Shown here: piece after piece, positions 36,167 to 45,056 of the stretch | Numbering within the stretch: the stretch's first letter is position 1 | Layout of the letters: each line of letters begins with the position of its first letter | Source: Paraburkholderia fungorum | GTDB lineage: Bacteria > Pseudomonadota > Gammaproteobacteria > Burkholderiales > Burkholderiaceae | Assembly (NCBI RefSeq): GCF_902833645.1 | Contig: NZ_CADFGE010000002.1 | Span: 127,158-191,157 of the forward strand | Length of the DNA stretch: 64,000 bases | Direction of reading: 5' to 3' | The notes under the pieces: model-generated | Told to the model about the DNA's origin: nothing | The model's input: only the letters and a program-made list of their open reading frames with translations | Databases searched by the model: none | Made by a program: the position numbers and the translations under genes

Positions 36167-37447
36167 ATGCCAGCATCCGAATCGCAGCTAAACCAGAATC
36201 CAGATCAACTTGGCGCAGACGCAGCGGAACTGTTCGCTGAAGACGAGCTGACCCGGCGTTTCATTCCCATCTTCACCCGCATCGCCGAAGGCGCGGTAGA
36301 ACGCGAGCAGAATCGCGAACTTCCGTACGCTCCCGTGGAATGGCTGCGCGAGGCCGGCTATACCAGACTGCGCGTGCCGAAAAAGTACGGTGGCGAAGGC
36401 GTCACATTTACAGCGTTCCTCGCGCTAGTCACGCGGCTTGGCGAGGCCGACTCGAACCTTCCGCAAATCCTGCGCGTACACGGCGGGTTCATCGAAGCGC
36501 TGCTGGAAAGTAGCGACGAACCGCTGCGCGACCGCTGGTTCACGCGCATCGCACAAGGACAGATCATCGGCGGCGCCGTATCCGAGCGCACCGGCACCAC
36601 CAGCAACAGCGTGCGTCTCACGCAAACCGACGGCGCCTGGTATCTGGACGGCGAGAAGTACTACACCACCGGCACGCTCTACGCGGACTGGGTCGACGTC
36701 ACCGCACACGACGGACAGAGCGACGTGCGTGTGCTCGTCAGGAGCGACACGCCAGGCCTCTCGCGAATCGACGACTGGGACGGTTTCGGGCAGCGCCTGA
36801 CCGGCAGCGGCACGGCGCGTTTCGAGCATGTGCCGGTCTCGCTCGACAATCTGTACCGCCGCTATAGCGCGGCCGAACCTCGCCGCAACAGTCTGCTGAC
36901 CGCGTACTATCAGGCGTTGCATATCGCCAATCTGGCCGGTATCAGCCGTGCGGCGCTGCGCGATGCCGTGACGTTCACGCAAGCCAGGACGAGAACCTTC
37001 GGTGTTCCCGGTGAATCGAGCCCGCGCGACAATCCATTGGTGCATCGTGTCGTCGGCCGTCTCGCGAGCCTTGCTTACTCGACACAAAGTATCAGCGCAT
37101 CGCTTGCCCGCTCGATCGATGCGGTATCCGTGGCGCGGCAGGAAGGCCGGGCCGACGAGCAAACCTATATCCGCCTCGATATCCAGACCTTCCAGGCGCA
37201 GCAGATCGTCATCGAGCAGACCCTGCAGGCGGCAACGCTGCTGTTCGAAGTAGGCGGTGCATCGGCAACCAGCGAAACGCGCCGCTTCGATCGCTACTGG
37301 CGCAATGCGCGAGTGCTCGCATCGCACAACCCGGCGATCACCCGCGAAGCCGCGATTGGTGACTTCTACCTGAACGGAAAAGCCCATCAGGAAAGGTTCG
37401 GTGTGGCGCGGAATCCGGAAGCCGCCACCGCTGCGACGCAGCTTTAA
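36167..37447 (+). CDS. Acyl-CoA dehydrogenase-fold flavin monooxygenase (DszC/SfnB-like)
   Basis: A 426-residue protein starting at ATG 36167 behind TGGAGGA. It has the acyl-CoA dehydrogenase layout: helical N domain (WLREAGYTRLRVPKKYGGEG), beta domain (GAVSERTGTTSNSVRL and WYLDGEKYYTTG) and helical C domain (QALHIANLAGISRAALRDA). That wording is typical of the FMNH2-dependent DszC/SfnB subgroup rather than true acyl-CoA dehydrogenases, and the C-terminal catalytic glutamate region is unlike the latter. Next to an SsuA-like binding protein and an SsuD-like monooxygenase, a role in releasing sulfur from organosulfur compounds during sulfate limitation is likely. The exact substrate is unknown. 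Confidence 0.82.
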   Translation: MPASESQLNQNPDQLGADAAELFAEDELTRRFIPIFTRIAEGAVEREQNRELPYAPVEWLREAGYTRLRVPKKYGGEGVTFTAFLALVTRLGEADSNLPQILRVHGGFIEALLESSDEPLRDRWFTRIAQGQIIGGAVSERTGTTSNSVRLTQTDGAWYLDGEKYYTTGTLYADWVDVTAHDGQSDVRVLVRSDTPGLSRIDDWDGFGQRLTGSGTARFEHVPVSLDNLYRRYSAAEPRRNSLLTAYYQALHIANLAGISRAALRDAVTFTQARTRTFGVPGESSPRDNPLVHRVVGRLASLAYSTQSISASLARSIDAVSVARQEGRADEQTYIRLDIQTFQAQQIVIEQTLQAATLLFEVGGASATSETRRFDRYWRNARVLASHNPAITREAAIGDFYLNGKAHQERFGVARNPEAATAATQL

Positions 37448-37469
37448 AAGCGCGCACCAAAAACGACTA

Positions 37470-37487
37470 AGGCCGCGTAAGCGGCCT
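37470..37487. terminator. Hairpin between convergent sulfur genes
   Basis: AGGCCGC-GTAA-GCGGCCT, a 7-bp stem with a tetraloop, 22 bp after the flavoprotein stop. It lacks a U-tract. Confidence 0.45.
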
Positions 37488-37651
37488 GAAGAGCGCTGGC
37501 GGGAGGGAGGGGAATCTATGCTGATCCGCCCGGACGCCTGCGTGGCCCGGGGTCGCTGAAGAAAACACCACCGAAGGCCTGGAAGAAGCGCTGCGTCGCT
37601 GGTTTATCCCACACCGAAGCTCGGCTCGACGGCGCGGTCCGGATACGTGGA

Positions 37652-38626
37652 TCACTTCGCCGGAGGCGTCCAGATACGGATGTCCGTCGCTTTCAAGGCG
37701 GCGGGAATCAGCCCGGCCGCGCGGTAGGTGTCGGCGATGCGCTGCTGCTCAGCCAGCTGATCGCGTTTCACCGGCACGATCTCATAGCTGCGGCGGCTAT
37801 TGGCCAATTCGACAGTCGGCCCCGGAATGTTGCCCCACACCGGGCCGAGAATCTGCGCGGCTTCCTGGGGATGCGCTTTGACCCATTTGCCGGTGGCGTT
37901 CAATTCATCGAATACGACGCGCAGCACGTCCGGGTGCTTGTCGGCGAAGGCCGTGGTCGCCGTGTAAAAACGGTTGTATTGGGCGACCCGGCCGCTGCCG
38001 TCCGCCACCACGCGAACGTGCGCATCACGCTGCTGTGCGGCGAGGAATGGGTCCCAGATGGCCCATGCATCGATGTTGCCGCCACGGAATGCAGCGAGCG
38101 CATCGGGCGCCTCAAGATAGCGCACCTGGATGTCGTTGATCGTCAGCCCTGCTTTAGCCAGAGCGCTCAGCAGCAGGAAATTGCATCCCGAGCCTTTGGA
38201 TACCGCCACGCGCTTGCCCTTGAGGTCGGCTACCGAATGAATCGGCGAATCCGGCGGCACGATGATCGCCTGGGCGGTGGGCGCGGAGGTTTCTTCGGCG
38301 TAGTACGTAAGCGGTGCGTTGGCAGCCTGCGTGAAGAGCGCAAACGCATCCGCGACATCCGCATGCAAATCGACGCTGCCGGCGTTCAGCGATTGCAGCA
38401 GGCCCGTTGAAAACTCGTGCCAGCTCACGTCATAGCCGAGCGCGTTGAGTTTCTTTTCCAGCGCGCCGGTTCGTTTCAGCAGGATGAACAGCGTCGACGA
38501 CCGCTGGTAGCTGATCGACACGGTTTCGTTAGCGCTTGCCACGCTGGCCGACAGGACGCCGCCAATCAAGGTCAGGCACACGCAGAGGCGTCGCAGGATT
38601 CGCGAGCGGGAGAAAACGGATGGCAT
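37652..38626 (-). CDS. Aliphatic sulfonate-type ABC substrate-binding protein (SsuA-like)
   Basis: A 324-residue periplasmic protein with a signal peptide ending SVASANE and the NMT1/SsuA fold: ISYQRSSTLFILLKRTGALE, DLKGKRVAVSKGSGCNFLLL, and GNIDAWAIWDPFLA are the usual blocks. It should bind taurine or an alkanesulfonate. Its SsuB and SsuC partners are not in the window. It is divergent from the SsuD-like gene, with 175 bp between the start codons, so the shared region probably holds a CysB/Cbl-type regulated promoter pair; no such site was identified. Confidence 0.85.
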   Translation of the reverse strand: MPSVFSRSRILRRLCVCLTLIGGVLSASVASANETVSISYQRSSTLFILLKRTGALEKKLNALGYDVSWHEFSTGLLQSLNAGSVDLHADVADAFALFTQAANAPLTYYAEETSAPTAQAIIVPPDSPIHSVADLKGKRVAVSKGSGCNFLLLSALAKAGLTINDIQVRYLEAPDALAAFRGGNIDAWAIWDPFLAAQQRDAHVRVVADGSGRVAQYNRFYTATTAFADKHPDVLRVVFDELNATGKWVKAHPQEAAQILGPVWGNIPGPTVELANSRRSYEIVPVKRDQLAEQQRIADTYRAAGLIPAALKATDIRIWTPPAK

Positions 38627-38801
38627 CGATCAACGTTCAAGTGCTTGGGGGAATCGACGAATATATAAAAGAACGACGCCCGCCCAAAGACCGATTTCAT
38701 CGATCGATATGGGCAGAAATTGGAACGCGTGACGGCGGCATCGCTCATCATTCGAGGTTTGATACGAATTGACGGACACGCTTTCCCGTGGAGATTTCTG
38801 C

Positions 38802-39863
38802 ATGACCTCGGCACTCCCTCCCCGCTTCGGCATCTGGGCATTGGTTCACGGCAGCCGTGCCGCGTTGCAGGACCCCGATGAACCGTACGACGCGTCATGG
38901 GCGAGAAACAAGGCGCTCGTTCTCGAGGCCGAACGGCTCGGCTACGACTCCGTGCTGGTCGCGCAACATACGATCAACCCGCACAATTCCGATTTCGATC
39001 AACTCGAAGCGTGGACTGCATCGGCCGCGCTCGCGGCACTGACCGGGCGCATCGAAATCATCGCCGCGATCAAGCCTTATCTGTATCACCCTGTGGTGCT
39101 GGCCAAGATGGCGCAGCAGATCGAGCACATCAGCGGTGGGCGCTTCGCCATCAATCTTGTCAACGCATGGAATCGCCCTGAACTGGAGCGTGCCGGCATC
39201 GGCTTCGCGGAGCACGACGCGCGTTATGCCTACGGGCGCGAGTGGATTACGGTGGTCGATTCCTTGCTGCGTGGCGAACGCACCCGGTTTCGCGGAGCGC
39301 ATTTTAATGTGGATGACTATCTATTGCGGCCCGCGGACCCGTTTCGCAGCCGTCCGCGCATCTATGTCGGCGGTGAATCGGAACCGGCGCGGGAACTGGT
39401 CGCGGACAAAGGCGACGTCTGGTTCATCAACGGCCAGCCCCTCGCCGATGTCAAAGCGCTGATTGCGAATGTCGCGGGGCGCAAGCGCCCTGAGTCGCAC
39501 GAGCCGTTGCGATTTGGTTTGTCAGCGTTCGTGATTGCGCGCCAAAGCGATGAGGCGGCCAATCGACACCTCGATCATCTCTTCACGTTGGCCGCGAAAG
39601 ACGCCCCGTTGCGCGAGCAACAGAAATCGAACATCGACCCGAAGGCGGTGATGTTCCAGACCTTCGCGCAAACCCCACGTGTGGGCTCGAACGGCGGCAC
39701 GGCCGCCGGCCTCGTCGGCAGCTACGACACCGTCGCGCAGCGGATCGCCGCGTTTCATCGCGCGGGAATCGAACTGTTCATGCTGCAATTCCAGCCATTC
39801 GAGACCGATATGCGTATTTTTGCCGAAGAAGTTATTCCACGGGTGCGCCGCCTGCTCGGCTGA
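38802..39863 (+). CDS. LLM-class FMNH2-dependent monooxygenase (SsuD/SfnG-like)
   Basis: A 353-residue bacterial luciferase-fold protein from ATG 38802 behind GGAG; an in-frame upstream start at 38769 is less likely. Typical blocks are YDSVLVAQHTINPH near residue 45, PYLYHPVVLAKMAQQIEHIS and GRFAINLVNAWN. Members use FMNH2 and O2 to cleave the C-S bond of alkanesulfonates or dimethylsulfone-derived substrates, giving sulfite. It is part of the organosulfur group with the DszC-like and SsuA-like genes. The flavin reductase is not present here. Confidence 0.87.
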   Translation: MTSALPPRFGIWALVHGSRAALQDPDEPYDASWARNKALVLEAERLGYDSVLVAQHTINPHNSDFDQLEAWTASAALAALTGRIEIIAAIKPYLYHPVVLAKMAQQIEHISGGRFAINLVNAWNRPELERAGIGFAEHDARYAYGREWITVVDSLLRGERTRFRGAHFNVDDYLLRPADPFRSRPRIYVGGESEPARELVADKGDVWFINGQPLADVKALIANVAGRKRPESHEPLRFGLSAFVIARQSDEAANRHLDHLFTLAAKDAPLREQQKSNIDPKAVMFQTFAQTPRVGSNGGTAAGLVGSYDTVAQRIAAFHRAGIELFMLQFQPFETDMRIFAEEVIPRVRRLLG

Positions 39864-39969
39864 TCCACCACGCCGGTTACGCGGCGATCAGTTCGTTGCC
39901 GGCATGTGGCACAGTATCGTCAACCCCATGCGCTACGCTTGGCGACACTGAATAGCCCCGACGAGCCCC

Positions 39970-40488
39970 ATGAAAAACCCGACTGCCTACGAGCCCCCGG
40001 TCGACGAAGACCAGCTTCTGCTGAAGTGGATCCGGCGCGCGCGCGAATCCCAGATGAGCCATTACGACATGGCCGACCTGCTCTGCGCGCGAGAGCGCGG
40101 CATCGGCTGGCTGGTTACCGTATTGACGGCCTTTGTGGGCACGGCCGTGTTTGCGTCGTTGAATGCGACAGCTGTGTCACCGGCGCTCAGGATTTCCGTG
40201 GGCGCGGTCAGCGTGGCGGCGGCGGTCTCCGCCGCGCTGCAAACATTCTTCCGCTACGCGGAGCGCGCCGAGAAGCATCGCGCGGCCGGCGCGCGCTATG
40301 GCGCGGTGCGGCGCAAGCTTGAAGCGATCTACGCCGGCGACGCGGATGCCCGCGACGGCCACTATCTGAGCGCGATTCGCGACGAACTCGACCGGCTCGC
40401 TGAAGATTCGCCGAACGTGCCGCCCCGCGTCTTTTACCGCACGCAGCGAACCCTCGCCGACGAACCGCGCAGAAGCCGCGACGCCTGA
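39970..40488 (+). CDS. SLATT/DUF4231-like two-TM protein
   Basis: A 172-residue protein: an N-terminal helix (about 15-42, HYDMADLLCARERGIGW), two adjacent TM helices (about 46-64 and 70-90) and a long C-terminal amphipathic helical part (FFRYAERAEKHRAAGARYGA). This is the layout of SLATT domains, proposed as membrane-perforating effectors in nucleotide-sensing defence systems. No SMODS/CD-NTase, SLOG or reverse transcriptase gene is beside it; neighbours are a luciferase-type monooxygenase and a convergent methyltransferase. Stand-alone copies occur in Burkholderiales, and their function is not known to me. Confidence 0.6.
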   Translation: MKNPTAYEPPVDEDQLLLKWIRRARESQMSHYDMADLLCARERGIGWLVTVLTAFVGTAVFASLNATAVSPALRISVGAVSVAAAVSAALQTFFRYAERAEKHRAAGARYGAVRRKLEAIYAGDADARDGHYLSAIRDELDRLAEDSPNVPPRVFYRTQRTLADEPRRSRDA

Positions 40489-40507
40489 CCGGCCATTCCC
40501 CGTCGCC

Positions 40508-41242
40508 TTAAGACTGGCGTATCGCGGACACCAGTAGCAGCATCGGCCGTTCGCGCTCTTCCGCCAGTTCAGGCCGCGCGGCAAGATCGGCCTCGGTCGG
40601 CCCCCACTCGTCGACATGGGCGATAGTGAGGCCCGCGCCGATCAGGTGATTGAGCAAGGTGCCGATGGTGCGGTGCTGCTTGACGACCCCGTCGGCCAGC
40701 CAGTTCGTCACGCGGGGCCCTTCTAGCTGGTAGCTGTCGAGTGGCCAGTGCTTATGGCCATCCGCATCGACCGACCAGCCTGGCTCACGCGGCGCCATGA
40801 AAATCGGGTGTTCGATCGAGAACACGAGGCGCCCGCCCGGCACCAGCGCGCGGTGCACCGTGTCGAACAGGCCGCGCAGATTTTCGATGTAGTGGAACGC
40901 GAGCGAGCTGTAGACGAGATCGAAACCGGCCTCCGGCAAGTCGAGATGTTCGAGATCGGCTCGGGCATAGGTCACCGCCTGATCGTTCGTCGACGATTCC
41001 GCCCGTTCCAGCATCTTCTGCGAAACATCGAGGCCGAGCACCGTGGCTGCGCCCGCTTCGCGCGCCCACCGGCAGAACCAGCCATAGCCGCAGCCAAGAT
41101 CGATCACCTTCAGGCCAAGCATCTCCGGCAGCATCGCGCGCAACGCCGGCCATTCGGCGGCGCCGGCAAGGCCTTGCGTCGAGCGACCCAATTGACTGTA
41201 GTTCTCGAAGAAAATGGGGTCGTCGTAAATGTTCTGTGCCAT
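40508..41242 (-). CDS. Class I SAM-dependent methyltransferase
   Basis: A 244-residue cytosolic Rossmann-fold enzyme. Motif I is LKVIDLGCGYGWFCRW, motif II LGLDVSQKMLERA, and motif IV FDLVYSSLAFHYI, giving a UbiE/Methyltransf_11-type small-molecule methyltransferase. The C-terminal half (SIEHPIFMAP) resembles a subgroup seen beside transport or stress genes. The acceptor is unknown. It is convergent with the SLATT-like gene, 19 bp between stops, and divergent from the DUF4118 operon. Confidence 0.85.
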   Translation of the reverse strand: MAQNIYDDPIFFENYSQLGRSTQGLAGAAEWPALRAMLPEMLGLKVIDLGCGYGWFCRWAREAGAATVLGLDVSQKMLERAESSTNDQAVTYARADLEHLDLPEAGFDLVYSSLAFHYIENLRGLFDTVHRALVPGGRLVFSIEHPIFMAPREPGWSVDADGHKHWPLDSYQLEGPRVTNWLADGVVKQHRTIGTLLNHLIGAGLTIAHVDEWGPTEADLAARPELAEERERPMLLLVSAIRQS

Positions 41243-41258
41243 TTGTAAATTGGCTTAA

Positions 41259-41270
41259 CTTCAATTGAAG
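41259..41270. promoter_or_regulatory. 12-bp palindrome CTTCAATTGAAG
   Basis: A perfect palindrome 17 bp before the methyltransferase start and about 260 bp before the DUF4118 gene. MerR-family sites have similar spaced CTTCA/TGAAG arms, so it may be an operator of the methyltransferase gene. No regulator is adjacent. Confidence 0.3.
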
Positions 41271-41529
41271 CAACGGCGCCGCCTGCTGTATACCTGCCAA
41301 ACCCGCCGACGTGCGATTTGTCAGTGAGAATAACCCCTATTCGCGAGCACGTTTTTCGATCGGCGGTTCGCAACGCAATACGACCGCCGGGACCGCCGGT
41401 ATTTACTTCTGTCGGGGCCCTTCTTTCGGGGCCTTCACGCCGCTCCGATTATGGTATTGTCCGACCTGCGCTTTAAAGCGCATTGCCACACTCAATCGGG
41501 AAGCGCAATCGCTCCCTAAAAAAAATATT

Positions 41530-42300
41530 ATGGAAGTCCAAAACGCCCGTCGTTGGGCACCACGGGGAACACGCGTCTGGCTCACCGCGGCCGCCGCATT
41601 GGCGATCGCCAGCGGTGTGCGCATGTTGCTCCATCCGCTACTCGGACCGATCATGCCGGGCACCGCGTTCTGCATCGCGGCGGCCCTGGTCGAGTATTTT
41701 TGCGGGCTGGCGCCAGCGCTCGCGGTCATGCTGCTCGGCCTGGGTATCGCCGACTATCTGTTCGTCCCGCCCTACGCAGCCATCACCGTATTCAATAGCG
41801 CCGACCTGCTTCTGCTGATCTCGTATCCGCTGGTGACGCTGCTCGTCATCGTCTTGATCGAACGTCTGCGCCGGTCGCAGTTTCGCGCCGAACTGATCGC
41901 CTCGGTCGCGCAGTCACGCTATGAAATGCTGCTGCGGCACGACAACGAACGCTTGCTCGCACGCCGCGCCGTCGACGAAACGCACCGGCTGCTGCGCCAT
42001 CTGTCGCACCATCACCGGACCTTCATTTTCATTCAGGCGCTCGAACGCGATGCGCTGCAGCAAGTGGACGACGTCAGGACGCCCGGCCTGTTGCCGCGTC
42101 TGCCCAACGAAATTGCGCCGGGTCCGCGTTTTGCCGACGTCGATACCGAAGACATCCAGCGGCTCAGCAAGGCGCTGTGGCCCGGCAGTCATCGCGTCCG
42201 CATGAAAGGCGCCGACGGCGCGTCGAGGCTGACCGAGTGCATGTGTGAACGCTTCACCACGCACGCCGGCGAATTCCTCGTGCTGCGGATCGGAGACTGA
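41530..42300 (+). CDS. DUF4118 membrane protein with PAS-like C-terminal part
   Basis: A 256-residue protein from ATG 41530. Four TM helices (about 17-110; VWLTAAAALAIASGVRMLL, LISYPLVTLLVIVLIERL) form the KdpD-type DUF4118 domain. A charged helix and a region of about 110 residues follow, but there is no histidine kinase domain, so this is a truncated-sensor architecture. The esterase gene starts 3 bp after its stop and MipA then overlaps, so the three form one operon. A possible role is an envelope or potassium-related sensor acting through a partner. Confidence 0.7.
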   Translation: MEVQNARRWAPRGTRVWLTAAAALAIASGVRMLLHPLLGPIMPGTAFCIAAALVEYFCGLAPALAVMLLGLGIADYLFVPPYAAITVFNSADLLLLISYPLVTLLVIVLIERLRRSQFRAELIASVAQSRYEMLLRHDNERLLARRAVDETHRLLRHLSHHHRTFIFIQALERDALQQVDDVRTPGLLPRLPNEIAPGPRFADVDTEDIQRLSKALWPGSHRVRMKGADGASRLTECMCERFTTHAGEFLVLRIGD

Positions 42301-42303
42301 TCC

Positions 42304-43191
42304 ATGAGCCAGCCTACGAGCCTGTTCTTACCCGGCGACGACCATGCCGTGCTGATGCTGCACGGGCTGTCGAGTTCGCCGCTCGAATTACGCTTTCTCG
42401 CGCGCTATCTGAATGCCGAGGGTTTCACTACTTGCGCACCTGTTCTGCCGGGCTATAGCGCCGGTTCCGAAGAGGCGGCGATGGAAGCGTGGCTCGACGC
42501 CGCCGTGCGCGAATACGACGCGCTGGCCGCGCGCTTTGCTCACGTCTCGATCTGCGGGCTGTCGATCGGTGCGGCGCTGGCGCTCGCGCTCGCGCATCGC
42601 CGTCCCGCGGCGCGCTCGCTCGTGCTGTTGTCGCTGACGCTCTCTTACGACGGCTGGGCGATCCCCTGGTATCGATTCCTGCTCAACTGGGCGTACTTCA
42701 CGCCACTACGCAAACGCTGGCGCTACCGCGAGGAAGCACCGTTCGGTTTGCGCAACGAAGCGCTCAGGGCGAAGATCGCCCGCGCCATGCAGCGCAGCGA
42801 CTTCAGCGAAGTCGGTCCGTCGACGATTTCATTGCCGGCATTGCACGAGGCAAGCCGCCTCGCCGCGAGTGTGCGCACGCAGGTGCGCGACATCAAGACC
42901 GATTGCCTGATTGTTCATGCAATCGACGACGAGACGTCGAGCCCGCGCAATGCACGCTTTGTCGCCGCGAATATCGGCGCTGCCTTCTTACGAACAATCT
43001 GGCTGGACGATTCGTATCACATGATTACGTCGGACAACGAGCGCGAAATCGTCGCGCGTGAAACCGCGCTGTTTCTGCGCGAGAGTGAAGTGGCCCACGG
43101 CGGCGACGACAGCGGCAAGCAACCGGTGGTCTCGAAGGCCCTGGCGCGGCGCCTCAGACAACTCGCGGCACTCGGCAAGGAGCGCGTATGA
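42304..43191 (+). CDS. Alpha/beta-hydrolase, carboxylesterase type
   Basis: A 295-residue hydrolase. The oxyanion segment is HAVLMLHGLSSSPLELRFLA, the nucleophile elbow is ICGLSIGAAL (G-x-S-x-G), the acid is probably in CLIVHAIDDETSSP, and the histidine in LDDSYHMITSDNE. This order and the short size match the Est30/carboxylesterase or monoacylglycerol lipase group. No signal peptide, so cytosolic. It is coupled to its neighbours: start 3 bp after the DUF4118 gene, stop overlapping the MipA gene by ATGA. Confidence 0.87.
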   Translation: MSQPTSLFLPGDDHAVLMLHGLSSSPLELRFLARYLNAEGFTTCAPVLPGYSAGSEEAAMEAWLDAAVREYDALAARFAHVSICGLSIGAALALALAHRRPAARSLVLLSLTLSYDGWAIPWYRFLLNWAYFTPLRKRWRYREEAPFGLRNEALRAKIARAMQRSDFSEVGPSTISLPALHEASRLAASVRTQVRDIKTDCLIVHAIDDETSSPRNARFVAANIGAAFLRTIWLDDSYHMITSDNEREIVARETALFLRESEVAHGGDDSGKQPVVSKALARRLRQLAALGKERV

Positions 43192-44054
43192 CCGCGCCGG
43201 CCAAGGCCACACGCGCGTCGCGGCGCAGCACGCGCAGATTCGGTCAAACCGCACGCCGGTCGTTGCTGCTCGCCGCGGCTCTCGGCCTGTGCGCCGCGCG
43301 CGCGGCCTACGCGGACGATGCAAGTCCGAATGCGACGCCTGACGCGGGCACTAGCGCGGCCGCCGACAGCAAATGGAAAATCGGCGTGGGGCCAGGTCTC
43401 GTGATCACCCCCAAATACCCGGGCTCGCGACAGCTAAGCTTCTTCCCGTTTCCCTCGCTGGATATCTCCTACGACGACCGGATTTTCTCGCAGGGTCCCG
43501 ACGTGCTGGGTGTCAACGTGCTGCGCGGTCCGGCCTATCACGTGGGCGCGGCGTTCAGTTTCGACTTCCAGACTCGCAAGGAGTCCGACGACCCGCGTTT
43601 GCATGGACTGGGCGACGTGCATGGCGGCCCAAAACTGAAGCTTTTCGCCGACTACACGTGGTGGGCGTTTACCGGCTCGGTGGCGTTGTACCAGGATATC
43701 GCCGGCCATCATCAGGGGACCACGGTCAGCACGGATTTCGTGGCGTCCGCGCCGGTTGGCGGCTGGCTGTTCTCCGTGGGCCCGGGCTTTACGTGGGCGA
43801 ACGGGACTTATACCCGGACTTTCTTCGGCGTATCCGGACAGCAGAGCGCGGCCTCGGGATTGCCCACGTATAGCACCAGCGCCGGCGTACGGGACATCCA
43901 CATGAACGCCATGGTGACGTACGACTTTTCCAAACACTGGAATGGCTCGGTTTCCGCGACTTTCGGGCGGCTGGAACACGACGCGGCCAATAGCCCGATT
44001 ACCGAAAAAAGATTCGAGCTCAATACGCTCGCTTCGGTGAACTACAAGTTCTAG
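43188..44054 (+). CDS. MipA/OmpV family outer-membrane protein
   Basis: A 288-residue protein with an unusually Arg/Ala-rich N terminus before a signal sequence ending near AAYADD, then the MipA/OmpV barrel (WKIGVGPGLVITPKYPGS, PFPSLDISYDDRIF) and a C-terminal aromatic residue (LASVNYKF). MipA acts as a scaffold between lytic transglycosylase and PBP1B in E. coli, while OmpV relatives respond to osmolarity. It overlaps the esterase gene by 4 bp, suggesting that the operon works in the envelope. Confidence 0.88.
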   Translation: MTAPAKATRASRRSTRRFGQTARRSLLLAAALGLCAARAAYADDASPNATPDAGTSAAADSKWKIGVGPGLVITPKYPGSRQLSFFPFPSLDISYDDRIFSQGPDVLGVNVLRGPAYHVGAAFSFDFQTRKESDDPRLHGLGDVHGGPKLKLFADYTWWAFTGSVALYQDIAGHHQGTTVSTDFVASAPVGGWLFSVGPGFTWANGTYTRTFFGVSGQQSAASGLPTYSTSAGVRDIHMNAMVTYDFSKHWNGSVSATFGRLEHDAANSPITEKRFELNTLASVNYKF

Positions 44055-44116
44055 TTTCCGGCTGCTCGCGCGCTCACTCGCAGCGCGCGAGCAGCACACG
44101 ACCAGCCAAGCGGACT

Positions 44117-44824
44117 TCAGTCTTCCGTGCCGGACGGTTGATCGATTTCAATGCCCAGTTCAGCGGCCATGCGCCGTACCACCGCCTGAAGCCGGCTCAA
44201 CTCGTCGGCGAGCCGTTTCTGCTCGGCTTTTACCGCCTCGAACGCCGACAGCGGCACTACCTCGTCTTCCCCACCCGGTTGCGCGAGCTCACTCGCGCTG
44301 ACTTCGCCGCATAGCAGATGCATCCAGCGGTTTTCGCGTTCGCCCGGTGTGCGGGCCAGTTTCACTACGCGCGGCGGATCGTTGGCCGCCAGTTCGTCGA
44401 GGAACGCCTCGACCGACGAAATGTCGGCAAATCCATGCAGGCGCGCGCTGTTCAGGCGCAACTCGGCGGCGGTCTGCGGGCCGCGCAGCAGCAAGGTGGT
44501 CAGCAAGGCCGCCGACTGACTCGGCAAGCCCAGGACACGATTCATGTTGTGCTCGAAGCGCGGCACGCGGCTGCTGCTGCCTTCCATCACGAGGCTCAGG
44601 CGCTTCAGGCCATCGACGGCGGTCAGCACTTCGGCTTCGGTCGCGTTGATCACGGGCGATCGGCCGGTCTTCTGGTTGCAGCCCAAGGTCAGTGCGTTCA
44701 GCGAAAGCGGATAGCTGTCCGGCACGGTGTGCTGCTTTTCGACCAGCACGCCGAGCACGCGCCCTTCAAGCAAGGTCAACGCGCGGATGGAGGGGCGGGA
44801 AACAGCGTCGGGAGTGGAGTTCAT
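44117..44824 (-). CDS. yceH: YceH family protein (DUF480)
   Basis: A 235-residue protein with a duplicated winged-helix core: LTLLEGRVLGVLVEKQHTVP, LSLNALTLGCNQKTGRSPV and LLLRGPQTAAELRLNSARL are clear family signatures. The C terminus has a coiled coil (EAVKAEQKRLADELSRLQAV). The role of YceH is not established. It is monocistronic and divergent from the XRE-cupin gene. Confidence 0.92.
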   Translation of the reverse strand: MNSTPDAVSRPSIRALTLLEGRVLGVLVEKQHTVPDSYPLSLNALTLGCNQKTGRSPVINATEAEVLTAVDGLKRLSLVMEGSSSRVPRFEHNMNRVLGLPSQSAALLTTLLLRGPQTAAELRLNSARLHGFADISSVEAFLDELAANDPPRVVKLARTPGERENRWMHLLCGEVSASELAQPGGEDEVVPLSAFEAVKAEQKRLADELSRLQAVVRRMAAELGIEIDQPSGTED

Positions 44825-45056
44825 AGAGGATGTCGCGGCAAGCGCCGCCGGGTCTCGTGGACAGTGTGCGTGATCGATGCACAGCCCCGTTGCGCAACCG
44901 GGCGGCGGGTTTTAGTTGGTGGGCACCATCATAAACGTCCAGGCCACGCGCGGTGTACGAATCTCTGCGATGAACCGGCCGCCCTGACCGCGTTCGCGTC
45001 CCTCGGATGTTTTTTTCTCGTTGACGAATTCCCACATTGGAGATAATTTCCCGAAT

